Shown here: positions 12,722-20,930 of the stretch, in pieces
How the letters are laid out: every line of letters begins with the position of its first letter
Numbering within the stretch: the first letter of the stretch is position 1
Source: a virus
Length of the DNA: 44,002 nucleotides
Virus record (IMG/VR): IMGVR_UViG_3300025466_000069
Coordinates: 1-44,002 of that record
Reading direction: 5' to 3' (one strand)
Notes under the pieces: generated by a model
The model's input: only the letters and a program-made list of their open reading frames with translations
Told to the model about the DNA's origin: nothing
The model's database searches: none
Translations under genes and position numbers: made by a program

Positions 12722-13601
12722 TGTTGTGTTTCCTTCCTGCGCTGAAATCAAAATCAATAATACCGTCGCCATCTGCTGAGCAGGTGGATTTGAATGGGCA
12801 ATACTCGCACTGCCACGCCCGACCAGTCTCGGGGTTGAGACGAATAACGTTGCCGTCATCATCGAGAGCAATCCGTTCAGGCAACTGCGCCTCGTACAAC
12901 AAGTTGTAGATGCTCTGCATACGGTTAATCTCGACCTGTGCAATTGGTTCCCACTCTGAGCGTGGGATTTCAAACTCGGCAACAAAGCGGTTCAGACCCT
13001 CGACACCCATGTTGGTTGCCTTTTGCTTGGACAATGCCTCAAATGAGAGCGAGCCCATAACAATTGTTTGAATGTTAATGTCGGGGTTCTCACGCATAAT
13101 TCCGAGTGCGTTCATGCCAGCCTGAGCCACAGCCTTAACAGCCGGACCCTGCGGACCGTTGTCCTTGAATGCGCCACGCATGCGGTTCCAGCCCACCTGC
13201 ATGTCGAATGAATAGGTGCCCATTGTCTTGAGCTCCCATAGGACGTGGGTGCCACCGTAGTGTGAGCCGAGGTCATCAACGCTGATAAGAGCATCACAGG
13301 AGCCGGAGACTTCTCCGTTCTGCGAGGACACCTCAAACTGTGCTGATGGAAAACGACGACTGATGGCGTCTTGAGCCGCTTCGTGGACAATGGTGCCAAG
13401 TCCGGTGACCCAAGCACCAGCCTCGTCCATTGGCTCAGTTTGGTCTGCGCCTAGAGCCGCATAGCCCTGTTGGCGAGCACATGAAAATGCTGATGAGTAT
13501 CGCAACATCGTTCCACGAGCGGTGGGTTTCCCCTCCGCAGACTTCTCGTGAAGTTCCTGTGCTAATACCCCTGTAATAATTGGTGTAGTTAGGTAATTCA
13601 T
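12714..13601 (-). CDS. Cas4/RecB-like PD-(D/E)XK exonuclease
   Basis: This protein has 295 residues from the ATG at 13601 (AAAGGAG five bases upstream). Motifs in order are GTIVHEAAQDAI (the His-containing motif), SGSCDALISVD (Asp), LWELKTMGTYSF (the ExK motif) and a downstream helix with Gln. One N-terminal Cys and the C-terminal CEYCPFKSTC give four Cys, the iron-sulfur staple of Cas4/AddB-type nucleases. It probably resects DNA ends for the ERF protein. No CRISPR array is nearby, so a CRISPR role is not indicated. Confidence 0.85.
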   Translation of the reverse strand: MNYLTTPIITGVLAQELHEKSAEGKPTARGTMLRYSSAFSCARQQGYAALGADQTEPMDEAGAWVTGLGTIVHEAAQDAISRRFPSAQFEVSSQNGEVSGSCDALISVDDLGSHYGGTHVLWELKTMGTYSFDMQVGWNRMRGAFKDNGPQGPAVKAVAQAGMNALGIMRENPDINIQTIVMGSLSFEALSKQKATNMGVEGLNRFVAEFEIPRSEWEPIAQVEINRMQSIYNLLYEAQLPERIALDDDGNVIRLNPETGRAWQCEYCPFKSTCSADGDGIIDFDFSAGRKHNNG

Positions 13602-13628
13602 CACAACTCCTTTCGTAGAGTTGCATCT

Positions 13629-13657
13629 ATATTAGCGAGTGGTTGTCACTCTGTCAA
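13629..13657 (-). promoter_or_regulatory. Near-consensus sigma70 promoter of the early operon
   Basis: TTGACA (13652-13657) and TAATAT (13629-13634) are 17 bp apart on the minus strand, followed by the nuclease gene. The spacer contains an inverted repeat GAGTG-ACAAC-CACTC (about 13636-13650), a plausible operator between the two promoter boxes. Confidence 0.85.
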
Positions 13658-14484
13658 ATCAATGCAGGATATTTTTTTGCCATGAACTTAGATAGTTCCA
13701 TACCCTCATAGCGGAGGCATAGATAATTTAGAGAAACAAACATCGGGTCGTAGGAACCGTCAGCCACTTCGTGGCAAACTACTATTCCTCGCCAGTGTGC
13801 GTTTCCTTGCGGGCCTTTGTAGTCTTCGTCGTGTAGATAACATGCGCCAGCAACAAGGCCGTGCTGCGACTTTCCCGCAACAAAGCGGAGCCCGTAGCCG
13901 AGCGTCTGCTGGTGACCCATCGTAAACGAGTGACCAATCGACTTAAGGCGCGCCTCGACGTTGCCACCTAGCGGTTTCCCTGACATAGGGTTGTAAAAGT
14001 AATGCGAATACGCCACGCCATCGAGCCACAAGACTTCCAAAAACGGAATAACTTTCCAGCCGGTTCGTGCGTAGTCGAGTTGGTCCGTAGAGAGTACGAA
14101 CTCAAGTTGTGCATCCATCGAGACAGCTCGGTTAATTCTGTCCTCGTGGTTCCCGAGTAGGATGTACCGTTCCGGAGTCCATGGCTTATGTTTCGTTCGT
14201 CTCCGGTTGTTATTAAACTTGAGTAGTGCTTCATTAAGAACTCCCCATGCGGCATTTGCGGCTTCGATGTCTTGCACATAACGTCGTCCTTCCATTGCTT
14301 TCTTGCCCTTGTCGTACATGCTCAAACTTGGCATGTCGGCGTGGTCACCTAGGTGAATAATCTTGATGGGTTCGTCGTGGAATTCATCGACGATGTATTG
14401 CCCAATCCACCGGAGGTGGTCGGTCGGGACACCAGACTTCGCCTGAGTGTCAGGAATTACTACATGGACTTGAGGTTTCCGCAT
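13654..14484 (-). CDS. Calcineurin-like metallophosphatase
   Basis: This protein has 276 residues from the ATG at 14484, which follows AAGGAG by 6 bases. Metal-binding motifs of the family appear in order: HVVIPDTQ near the start, HLGDHADM, LLGNHEDR, a lone His in AYSHYF and the final MGHQQTLGYG. Phage enzymes of this family act on phosphoesters of DNA ends, nucleotides or RNA. It is separated from the early operon promoter and is probably expressed with lysis genes. The substrate is unknown. Confidence 0.88.
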   Translation of the reverse strand: MRKPQVHVVIPDTQAKSGVPTDHLRWIGQYIVDEFHDEPIKIIHLGDHADMPSLSMYDKGKKAMEGRRYVQDIEAANAAWGVLNEALLKFNNNRRRTKHKPWTPERYILLGNHEDRINRAVSMDAQLEFVLSTDQLDYARTGWKVIPFLEVLWLDGVAYSHYFYNPMSGKPLGGNVEARLKSIGHSFTMGHQQTLGYGLRFVAGKSQHGLVAGACYLHDEDYKGPQGNAHWRGIVVCHEVADGSYDPMFVSLNYLCLRYEGMELSKFMAKKYPALI

Positions 14485-14528
14485 GCTATCTCCTTGGCTG
14501 TCCGCCAACAAGATACTAGCACAAATAT

Positions 14529-15026
14529 CTACAGGGCTCTACAAATTCGAGCAATTTGTGCAGGGGTTCGGGTGTATAAATCGGGCCATGATTTAGCCGG
14601 TTCAAAGCCAGCAAACCATAGGGAACCAGCCGCTAAACCGCTGCAAATCCAAGAGTTTGCCTTGCGAAGGCAGATGCTATTGGGGAGCAGGATGTCGATG
14701 GCACATGAGAAAATCGTAATGAAACCGTAAGAAAACCCAACCTGAAAGCGGGCAAACTCTAGGAACTTTGACCTGTCACACCCTTGTGGTAGGGGGACGA
14801 TTTCGTAGTTCCCACCGGGGGCAACGTCGTCCAAGTACTTGTCGTCAGTGACACCCTTGGGCTCGGCTTGTATTACGAACCACTTACCGTCGCTGTCCTG
14901 ACGGTCCAAAATTGCCACATGGTTCCACTTTGAGAACTTGCCGTCGCCGTCGAAGTATTGAGCGACTCGGATGGCTCGTCCGATAAGTCCTGTGGTGTGA
15001 CAAAAAACCAAGTCACCTGTTTGCAT
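14529..15026 (-). CDS. Permuted papain-fold (NlpC/P60-like) hydrolase
   Basis: This protein has 165 residues from the ATG at 15026, which has AAGGAG just upstream. MQTGDLVFCHTTGLIGRAIR, then KWNHVAILDR with the catalytic His and, near the end, NSWICSGLAAGSLW with the Cys, follow the permuted order of YiiX/LRAT-type papain folds. In phages such proteins can cut peptides, amides or lipids. A possible span at GFITIFSCAIDILL may lie in the fold core. It sits next to membrane proteins and an endolysin, suggesting lysis or envelope work. Confidence 0.7.
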   Translation of the reverse strand: MQTGDLVFCHTTGLIGRAIRVAQYFDGDGKFSKWNHVAILDRQDSDGKWFVIQAEPKGVTDDKYLDDVAPGGNYEIVPLPQGCDRSKFLEFARFQVGFSYGFITIFSCAIDILLPNSICLRKANSWICSGLAAGSLWFAGFEPAKSWPDLYTRTPAQIARICRAL

Positions 15027-15405
15027 CCTTCTCCTTAAGCATCGTGTGTATCTCTTTGATGAGGGATAGTGCCTCAACGTCGATTTTGTAATCGAGGACT
15101 GAGTGTTCGCTGTCGTGTGCGCCAATCTTTTTAATCTCACGAAGAATGACGGCGTCACGCATTGACTGGCTGGCTACGCCAATACCAATAATGGACTCGA
15201 CCAAAACGGCGATGTATGACAAGTAGTAGTTAAGCCACAGACGAGCAGGGTCGTGGAACCACACTGGCACAGCAAGCCAAGTGAAAGTAATAGTGGTGAA
15301 GATAACAACGAACCACCAACTACGGAAAATACCCTGAGCCTTCCAGCTCATGTATTCAGAGAACTTTAGGTGGTCCCCAGTAATGTGATTCTTATACTTG
15401 CTCAA
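15013..15405 (-). CDS. Membrane protein, possible lysis or holin component
   Basis: This protein has up to 130 residues if the TTG at 15405 is used. An ATG at 15351 would give 112. Two spans are clear: WWFVVIFTTITFTWLAVPVW and LWLNYYLSYIAVLVESIIGI. A charged helical tail follows (RDAVILREIKKIG). It resembles bacterial DUF1003-like membrane proteins only loosely. It lies between a single-span protein and a hydrolase in the lysis area. The start is uncertain because neither candidate has a good ribosome site. Confidence 0.55.
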   Translation of the reverse strand: MSKYKNHITGDHLKFSEYMSWKAQGIFRSWWFVVIFTTITFTWLAVPVWFHDPARLWLNYYLSYIAVLVESIIGIGVASQSMRDAVILREIKKIGAHDSEHSVLDYKIDVEALSLIKEIHTMLKEKDANR

Positions 15406-15667
15406 CGTATTCCAGTTCGGTAAGGTGCCTTTCAAGGTCCTTACGAACTCGCTTGATGGCTTTTGCGTTTTTCTTTTCTGCTGCAGCAATGGCGTGCACT
15501 GCTGCTTCAATGCGGTCAACGGCATCTCTCATGCTTGACCCGTGGTTTGGTGACATCTCCGCCTTAAAGTGTTTCCAGACAATACGACCTACAAAGAAGA
15601 GTACGGGGTAGATAAAGACTGAGATTACGTTTGCCCAGTTTGCTATGTCCCCGATGCTGGCAAACAT
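15392..15667 (-). CDS. Single-span membrane protein with coiled-coil tail, holin candidate
   Basis: This 91-residue protein has a span at about residues 8-28 (IANWANVISVFIYPVLFFVG), then NHGSSMRDAVDRIEAAVHAI and a basic coiled coil to the end. This layout (one span, HGSS-type turn, helix) recurs in small actinophage proteins near endolysins. It starts where the endolysin gene ends and overlaps the next gene. A holin or antiholin role is likely but unproven. Confidence 0.6.
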   Translation of the reverse strand: MFASIGDIANWANVISVFIYPVLFFVGRIVWKHFKAEMSPNHGSSMRDAVDRIEAAVHAIAAAEKKNAKAIKRVRKDLERHLTELEYVEQV

Positions 15668-16185
15668 TATGTAGCCGGTACTGGTTTGGCGGGACGAACC
15701 CGGGCTTGGTTAAGACGCAAGAAAGTCTGCGGGGTGCGACCATCGACTGGCACGCCCTTGTCAGGAACCAACTGAGGTGCGTTGACCCAGCAGTAGATAG
15801 CGCCGTTGTTGTCTCCGTAAGAGACGGTCATAATGTCGTGACCGTGAACCTCGATGACAATGGCAGTGTGCTCGCCAACTCCGCCACCGTAAACGACAAG
15901 GTCGCCGGGCTGGACTTGGTCAATGGTGACGTGGCGGTTGTTAGCAAGCAAAGTTCCGGTGTAGCCCGTGTGGTTAAACCCACAGTGGTTGGGGTCGCCG
16001 ATACCAGCGAGCCACGCCAACAAGGTCACGAAACCAGAGCAGTCAGAGTTAATAGGGAATACGAGAGGCCAGCGACCAATCTCGTCCATACGCTTTGCGC
16101 CCTCGGTGTATACCTCTTGGGCTGACTTGTCGTGGTTCACAAACCAGTGAGCCCAGTTTACTAAGTCTTGTGCAGGTGTGGTCAT
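15667..16185 (-). CDS. NlpC/P60-type endolysin peptidase
   Basis: This 172-residue protein has INSDCSGFVTLLAWLAGIGD with the likely nucleophile Cys49. It also has QPGDLVVYGGGVGEHTAIVI with His106, and a following strand, the order of NlpC/P60 cysteine peptidases. Single-domain versions with DPN and YTGTLL after the Cys are common endolysins in actinophages. It has no signal peptide, so export would need a holin. No separate wall-binding domain is visible. Confidence 0.85.
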   Translation of the reverse strand: MTTPAQDLVNWAHWFVNHDKSAQEVYTEGAKRMDEIGRWPLVFPINSDCSGFVTLLAWLAGIGDPNHCGFNHTGYTGTLLANNRHVTIDQVQPGDLVVYGGGVGEHTAIVIEVHGHDIMTVSYGDNNGAIYCWVNAPQLVPDKGVPVDGRTPQTFLRLNQARVRPAKPVPAT

Positions 16186-16193
16186 GTTATTCC

Positions 16194-17273
16194 TTAAGCG
16201 AGGCCGACAATTGAAAGGGTTGCGGCGTTGAGGGTTGCGCTACCACCTGAACCGACATAGAGCATGCCGTTGATGGTGGGGGTGGCACTAGCGGTGGTTG
16301 TGTAGATAAAGGTGCTTGTCAATATGGACGATGACGATGCCTGAATTGTCTGAGTCATGGCTGTTGAGGTTGAGGTTCCGTTAATACCAATTGAAGCCAC
16401 GACACCCTTAGCGGTTGAACCCATAGCCACGCTGGCGTTAAAGGTAATCAAGTAGGTGGTAAAGCCAGTGACGCCCGTCTGCGAAATGTACGAAGCAGAC
16501 GAGTTGGTAAGCGTGCCAGAGGTGACTGGCGTTGGGTACCAAGTGTTAGCAGCGTTAGCCAATTGGGCAGATGTGAACAACCCAGTTACTTGCGTCGCAG
16601 CAATGGTGGTGTTGGCAGGCAGTGCAGTGTTGGCAGCGACTGCGGTCAACTGAGAAGCATCAAGGGTGACCGAGCCAGCAAGAGCACCGGACACGGTGGA
16701 GCCGGGGATGGTTGAGCCTGCAAGTGCAGCGTTGAAACTTGAAGTGCTAAGGACGTGAGTGTGGTCAGAGTGAGCAGCGGTTGTGGCTGTACCAGCAGAG
16801 CCGGAGCCACTGCTGATGGAGATGGCGCCCGGTGAAGAGATGGTGCCAAGGCTTCCACCAGTGATGACGTGAACCAAAGACTGAACTGCAGCGTTGTGCT
16901 CGGCTGCTTCGGTTGCGCTGAACACAGGAATGACTGTTGCAGCGTTTACGCCAGTGGGGTCACCAATGTGAGCAAGACCACCAGAGGGTGGAGTTTGCTG
17001 GTCGTAGTATCGTTGCTGAATAGTGAACGTACCACTTGAGTAGGTGCAGAGCATTTTCTCAGCGTTGGTGGTTCCGTAGTCAAAAGCAAGGACGATGTTG
17101 ACTCCCGATGCTGGAGCAGCGCCGTAAGCAACGTCGAGGAAGTTGGTTAGAGTTCCCGAGTTGACACTGAAGCCCGTTCCCGTGGTCGCCGTCTTGGAGA
17201 TGGTGGTGTTCAAAAGCCCAACAGTCGCCGAGCCGACGTTGGCTCTAATTGGGAAAGTGAGTGTGGAAGTCAT
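16194..17273 (-). CDS. Tail-fibre-like or appendage protein, low complexity
   Basis: This 359-residue protein is dominated by Thr, Ser, Ala and Gly with repeated beta-like segments. It includes the motif TTAAHSDHTHVL near residue 167, a metal-binding DHTH turn seen in trimeric phage fibres. It lies at the distal end of the virion operon, before the lysis genes, as expected of a receptor-binding appendage. The start follows a TATAAT-like sequence by only 6 bases and lacks a strong ribosome site. Confidence 0.6.
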   Translation of the reverse strand: MTSTLTFPIRANVGSATVGLLNTTISKTATTGTGFSVNSGTLTNFLDVAYGAAPASGVNIVLAFDYGTTNAEKMLCTYSSGTFTIQQRYYDQQTPPSGGLAHIGDPTGVNAATVIPVFSATEAAEHNAAVQSLVHVITGGSLGTISSPGAISISSGSGSAGTATTAAHSDHTHVLSTSSFNAALAGSTIPGSTVSGALAGSVTLDASQLTAVAANTALPANTTIAATQVTGLFTSAQLANAANTWYPTPVTSGTLTNSSASYISQTGVTGFTTYLITFNASVAMGSTAKGVVASIGINGTSTSTAMTQTIQASSSSILTSTFIYTTTASATPTINGMLYVGSGGSATLNAATLSIVGLA

Positions 17274-17290
17274 GTATAAATTATACCTTT

Positions 17291-19903
17291 TTAAATAGTT
17301 GGAATTTCGTTATAGACGTAACGGCCCACGGTCTTCAAGTAAACAACGCAATCTCCCTCGAAGCCGTTTTCGTAGTTGTCCCTGCGCTTGTGGGGCAACC
17401 AGTCCAACGCGTCGACAATTACTGGAACGGTGATGTTTCCCTCTTGGTAGGTCGTAATGGTTTGGTTTCGGCGCAGGTTGTCAAGGAACGTGAGCTCGAA
17501 GTATGGGTCGGTGAACATCTCTTCGCCGTCAATTCGGTTGACCGAGTACAACTGGATAACCGGGCTGATGGTGATTTCGCTTGCCACCGCTGGCCAGACT
17601 TTGGTCGTCCAGCGATAGACAATTGGGGTCTTGTTGTAAGCACCTGTGTCACCAGTGTAGGTGGGTGAGTTGCTGTAAACGGTAAGCGTGGTCGAAAGGT
17701 TCTCTCCGCTGTAACCCGATGGAATCGACAACTCCGATGAAGAGTTTTGCGACACCTTGGGCAACACAATTGAACCTTGGAAGTCAGGGTCGTGCTCGTC
17801 AATGTTAAGCGCCGCTTGCACGTCAGTTCCCGATGGAACAACACAGTTGTAATCAAAGAACACAGGGTTCTTGGGGTCGGGAATACCGTAGGTGTAGATA
17901 CCCGAGTTAAGAGTACCAACAGGAACGTACGTTGACGCTTGGGTGTAGATACCGCTACCCGCAACAGCGAACATTGGGTTCTGCGTAATTGGGTTCCAGT
18001 CAAGGCTGGTGACAACGCCTTGAATAGGTGCGGTGGTTGTTCCAGCCATTAAATCAGAAGCATACGCTGGCGCAAGTGGGTCTCCGTTAATAAACGTAGA
18101 AAGGTCGAGCTTGCCAAGACCGGTGCTAATTGAATCGTAGTTTGACCAAGTAAACCAAATGAAGCGACCGTCACCAACAATACCTGTCACGCCCTTTGGC
18201 TGATGAGCCGGAGTAAACGGTTGAAGAATGTTAGGGATTAGTGGTCCTGATTTAAGGTCACCAGTAGCCGTTGCACTTGGGTCGTAGATGCTGAGTGTTT
18301 GGCACATGCGGATACCCTTGTTGGTTCCTACGAAGACAAAGTTAAGGTAACTCTGCAAGCAGGTTGGGTATTCGTCAGGTGACATTGGCAAAGCCTGAAC
18401 CGGGGTGTTAAGGACAAACGGTTGAATAACCGAACTGTTGGTAATCGAGGTCACGCCGCTGGTCGTGGTAGTGGTGCTACCCTGCAGACCGGAGCGATAG
18501 ATGCAGCCTGAGTATCCACTGGTCCCGCTCTTGGTGTAGCCCGCAAAATAAACTTGCGTGGCTCCGCCAACGGCGTCAGACCAAATCCAGCTAGGGTTGC
18601 TGTGGGTGTAAAGAGTTTCGGCTAAGGTCGGGGCTGCGCCAAAGGCGTTATTACGTCCTGCCATTGCGTACAAGTTATTGTACCGAGATGCAATAATCTG
18701 GTCATTGCACGAACGGACTAGGTCAAAACCACCAGTGAAACCGGTAGCGACATCGGGAGCAGCGTACAAGCTGAACGCCGTTCCGCTTCCCGGGCCATAC
18801 CAGATACCCGTGTTGGTCGCCAGAAAGACGTACGTCTCGTTAGTGTCAATGGCGCTAATTGTCGATGGGGTGCCAAAGGTTGTGGTGCAAGCGACGCTTC
18901 CGTTGGATGCAAATACCGGCAAGTAAGTACCAAGGACAGTACCAGCACCGGGGTTGCCGCCCTGTGTGACCGTGAACTGGCTCGACGAAGCGGTGGCTAC
19001 GGTCCAAGTTCCGTTATAGGTAATTGGGGTACAGCCAGCAATGGCAACCGTTTCTCCAACCACGACGGCATTCGATGGTGCGGTGAATGTCCAAGTAGTT
19101 GACGTTGAAGAAATCGCCGTGATGTTCGTGGCAATTGTGGCGTTGATTGTAAACGTCGTTGAGTTGGGCACCGTGGCAATTGAACCCGAGCGATTAAAGA
19201 TAGTTGGGCTTACGCCAGAGACGGTGATGTTGTAGCCGACCGAGTAATTGTGTGGTGTATTGGTGGTGTATGTAAAGACACCGTTTAGATAAGAGGCACC
19301 AACAATCAAGTTTGACGGTGGAGTAAATGTACTAAATGTACAAGTTGTTGGCGTTGAGTTCCAGTCAGGAGTTGACTTGACTACGTTGCCATCTACAAAG
19401 AAACTGTAGGGTCCACAGCGTGAAAGAAGTATGTTCGAATTTGTGCTAGAATATGCCTTTTTAACATCCGGCAGGAGCGTGAATTGGTAAGGTGCCGAAA
19501 ATACATCAAGTCCCTTGGACTGATAGAAGCGTGTATCGGCTGAGTCCCCCTTGCGGTCAAGAAATTGTTGACCCGCCCCCATAGACCAGTCAACTTGCTC
19601 TCGGCGCCACAAGCCTTCCGAGTTGACCGTTCCCTCTCCTGCGATGTTCGTTAAGTTAATCGATTGGCGCTGGGCAGGGATGGTGCGGTGACGGAAAGCT
19701 TCGCGACGGTAAGGTTCGAACGAAGTGTCGACAGCGTACTTACGTCCAGCAATTGCGACGGCGTAGGGCCCAAGTGGTGGGGCAGACGTGACAGGGCTTG
19801 TCGTTACAGTTAAATTAGAGTTAAACGCATCAGCGGAGCCCGGCAGGGTTTGAGACCAGCCGAATAGCGTTGACCTTACATCTGGGCCGAGTGTTACCGC
19901 CAT
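17291..19903 (-). CDS. Large minor tail protein, possible tail nozzle
   Basis: This 870-residue protein is rich in Ser, Thr, Tyr and beta-strand repeats. Early landmarks are YAVAIAGRKYAVDTSF and RRREQ-like basic runs, and the middle has repeated propeller-like segments (for example NLYAMAGRNNAF, IWFTWSNYDSI). Its position after the smaller connector-like gene resembles the tail-tube A and B order of podoviruses, but no family signature is decisive. The ATG at 19903 overlaps the upstream stop (TAATG). Thymine-rich codon use matches the other virion genes. Confidence 0.6.
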   Translation of the reverse strand: MAVTLGPDVRSTLFGWSQTLPGSADAFNSNLTVTTSPVTSAPPLGPYAVAIAGRKYAVDTSFEPYRREAFRHRTIPAQRQSINLTNIAGEGTVNSEGLWRREQVDWSMGAGQQFLDRKGDSADTRFYQSKGLDVFSAPYQFTLLPDVKKAYSSTNSNILLSRCGPYSFFVDGNVVKSTPDWNSTPTTCTFSTFTPPSNLIVGASYLNGVFTYTTNTPHNYSVGYNITVSGVSPTIFNRSGSIATVPNSTTFTINATIATNITAISSTSTTWTFTAPSNAVVVGETVAIAGCTPITYNGTWTVATASSSQFTVTQGGNPGAGTVLGTYLPVFASNGSVACTTTFGTPSTISAIDTNETYVFLATNTGIWYGPGSGTAFSLYAAPDVATGFTGGFDLVRSCNDQIIASRYNNLYAMAGRNNAFGAAPTLAETLYTHSNPSWIWSDAVGGATQVYFAGYTKSGTSGYSGCIYRSGLQGSTTTTTSGVTSITNSSVIQPFVLNTPVQALPMSPDEYPTCLQSYLNFVFVGTNKGIRMCQTLSIYDPSATATGDLKSGPLIPNILQPFTPAHQPKGVTGIVGDGRFIWFTWSNYDSISTGLGKLDLSTFINGDPLAPAYASDLMAGTTTAPIQGVVTSLDWNPITQNPMFAVAGSGIYTQASTYVPVGTLNSGIYTYGIPDPKNPVFFDYNCVVPSGTDVQAALNIDEHDPDFQGSIVLPKVSQNSSSELSIPSGYSGENLSTTLTVYSNSPTYTGDTGAYNKTPIVYRWTTKVWPAVASEITISPVIQLYSVNRIDGEEMFTDPYFELTFLDNLRRNQTITTYQEGNITVPVIVDALDWLPHKRRDNYENGFEGDCVVYLKTVGRYVYNEIPTI

Positions 19904-20922
19904 TACCAAGCACGCACCTTGGTGTACTGACGCTGGAGACGGTCTGCCTCTTCGCTAATTCTCTGCTCTCGACGGAGAATCAAAGCGTTGACCGAAGCCG
20001 CAATGGCATTAGCAGGAACTTCTTGAGCCTTGCGTGGGTCAGGCTGTGACTCCATAAAGTTACGAGAAATCTCTCGTGGCTGGGTCAGGTCAATTTCTGC
20101 ACCTAGGGCTGGGATGTCAATCATCGTTGCAGTCAAATTACCCACGGTTGCCGTAGCGTATCCATTGTTGGGCGGCGAGTCATCGTTAGTTGCGTTGGTA
20201 TTTAACAGGTTGTCTGCCGTGTCGACAAAGCGAATAAACGGAGCCGAGTAGGTAATGAACATTGGTAGCCCGGGCCAACCAGCCTCGTAGATAATGAGGC
20301 CACGTCCCGAGGGGAAGACGGCGTCAGTTGAGTTCTTGTCCCAGCGCACAATTTTCCACCGCTTAATTGGTGGAAAACGGCGGTAGGGTGGTGCTTCCTT
20401 GTAGCGAATTTCAAGAATGTCAATAAAGTTGTCGGGTAGTGCGCCTAGGTCGTAGCCTTGAAAGACTGGGTTGTAAGTAATTTCTGCGGTGCCTACGCGG
20501 AACAAACCGTTGGCTGGTGAGGACAGCGAGCGCAGGTCGTCGTTAATTGCCACACCAATGTCGTAGCGTGAATAGCGAGGGTTGATGTAGCAGAAAGTGC
20601 CCGTAGTGTGATACCCCGGCACTGAGCCAAAGTACCCGCGAGACACAACGGCTACACCCGAAACATTGTCCGAGTTTGGAGTCCAGCTTTCGACGTAAAG
20701 AATTTCAAGGTCGATTGCCAAAAGAACACCCGGGAACAACGAAGATACTTGAGAGCCCGAAAGTTGAATTGACGTGCTTTCTGCTGTGATGTTTGTAGTA
20801 AGATTTACTACTCGCTCACGAACGCCACCCATTACACGGCGGTACACTTTTTCAATTAAGTCGCCAAAGGTGTAACCATTTCCGGTACTTGACGAACCAC
20901 CGACTGTAATAAGAGTTGACAT
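19903..20922 (-). CDS. Connector or tail-tube A-like virion protein
   Basis: This 339-residue protein begins with a flexible stretch (MSTLITVGGSSSTGNGYTFG), then DLIEKVYRRVMGGVRERVV, a helix followed by a beta domain with ILYVESW and VVSRGYFGS. A long helical tail (VNALILRREQRISEEADRLQ) ends it. This beta domain plus terminal helices is consistent with an adaptor between portal and tail. The assignment is from layout and order, not a clear family match. Confidence 0.55.
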   Translation of the reverse strand: MSTLITVGGSSSTGNGYTFGDLIEKVYRRVMGGVRERVVNLTTNITAESTSIQLSGSQVSSLFPGVLLAIDLEILYVESWTPNSDNVSGVAVVSRGYFGSVPGYHTTGTFCYINPRYSRYDIGVAINDDLRSLSSPANGLFRVGTAEITYNPVFQGYDLGALPDNFIDILEIRYKEAPPYRRFPPIKRWKIVRWDKNSTDAVFPSGRGLIIYEAGWPGLPMFITYSAPFIRFVDTADNLLNTNATNDDSPPNNGYATATVGNLTATMIDIPALGAEIDLTQPREISRNFMESQPDPRKAQEVPANAIAASVNALILRREQRISEEADRLQRQYTKVRAW

Positions 20923-20930
20923 ATTATTCC

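Noticed and set aside
12714-13601. CRISPR role for the Cas4-like nuclease
   Set aside because: No repeat-spacer array or other cas gene is present. Pairing with an ERF annealing protein gives a simpler explanation.
14538-14560. Terminator at ACAAATT-CGAGC-AATTTGT
   Set aside because: The stem is AT-rich, lacks a T run and lies within the end of the hydrolase coding sequence.
13654-16185. Integrase, excisionase or attachment site indicating lysogeny
   Set aside because: No recombinase motif or tRNA-like attachment site was found anywhere in the window.
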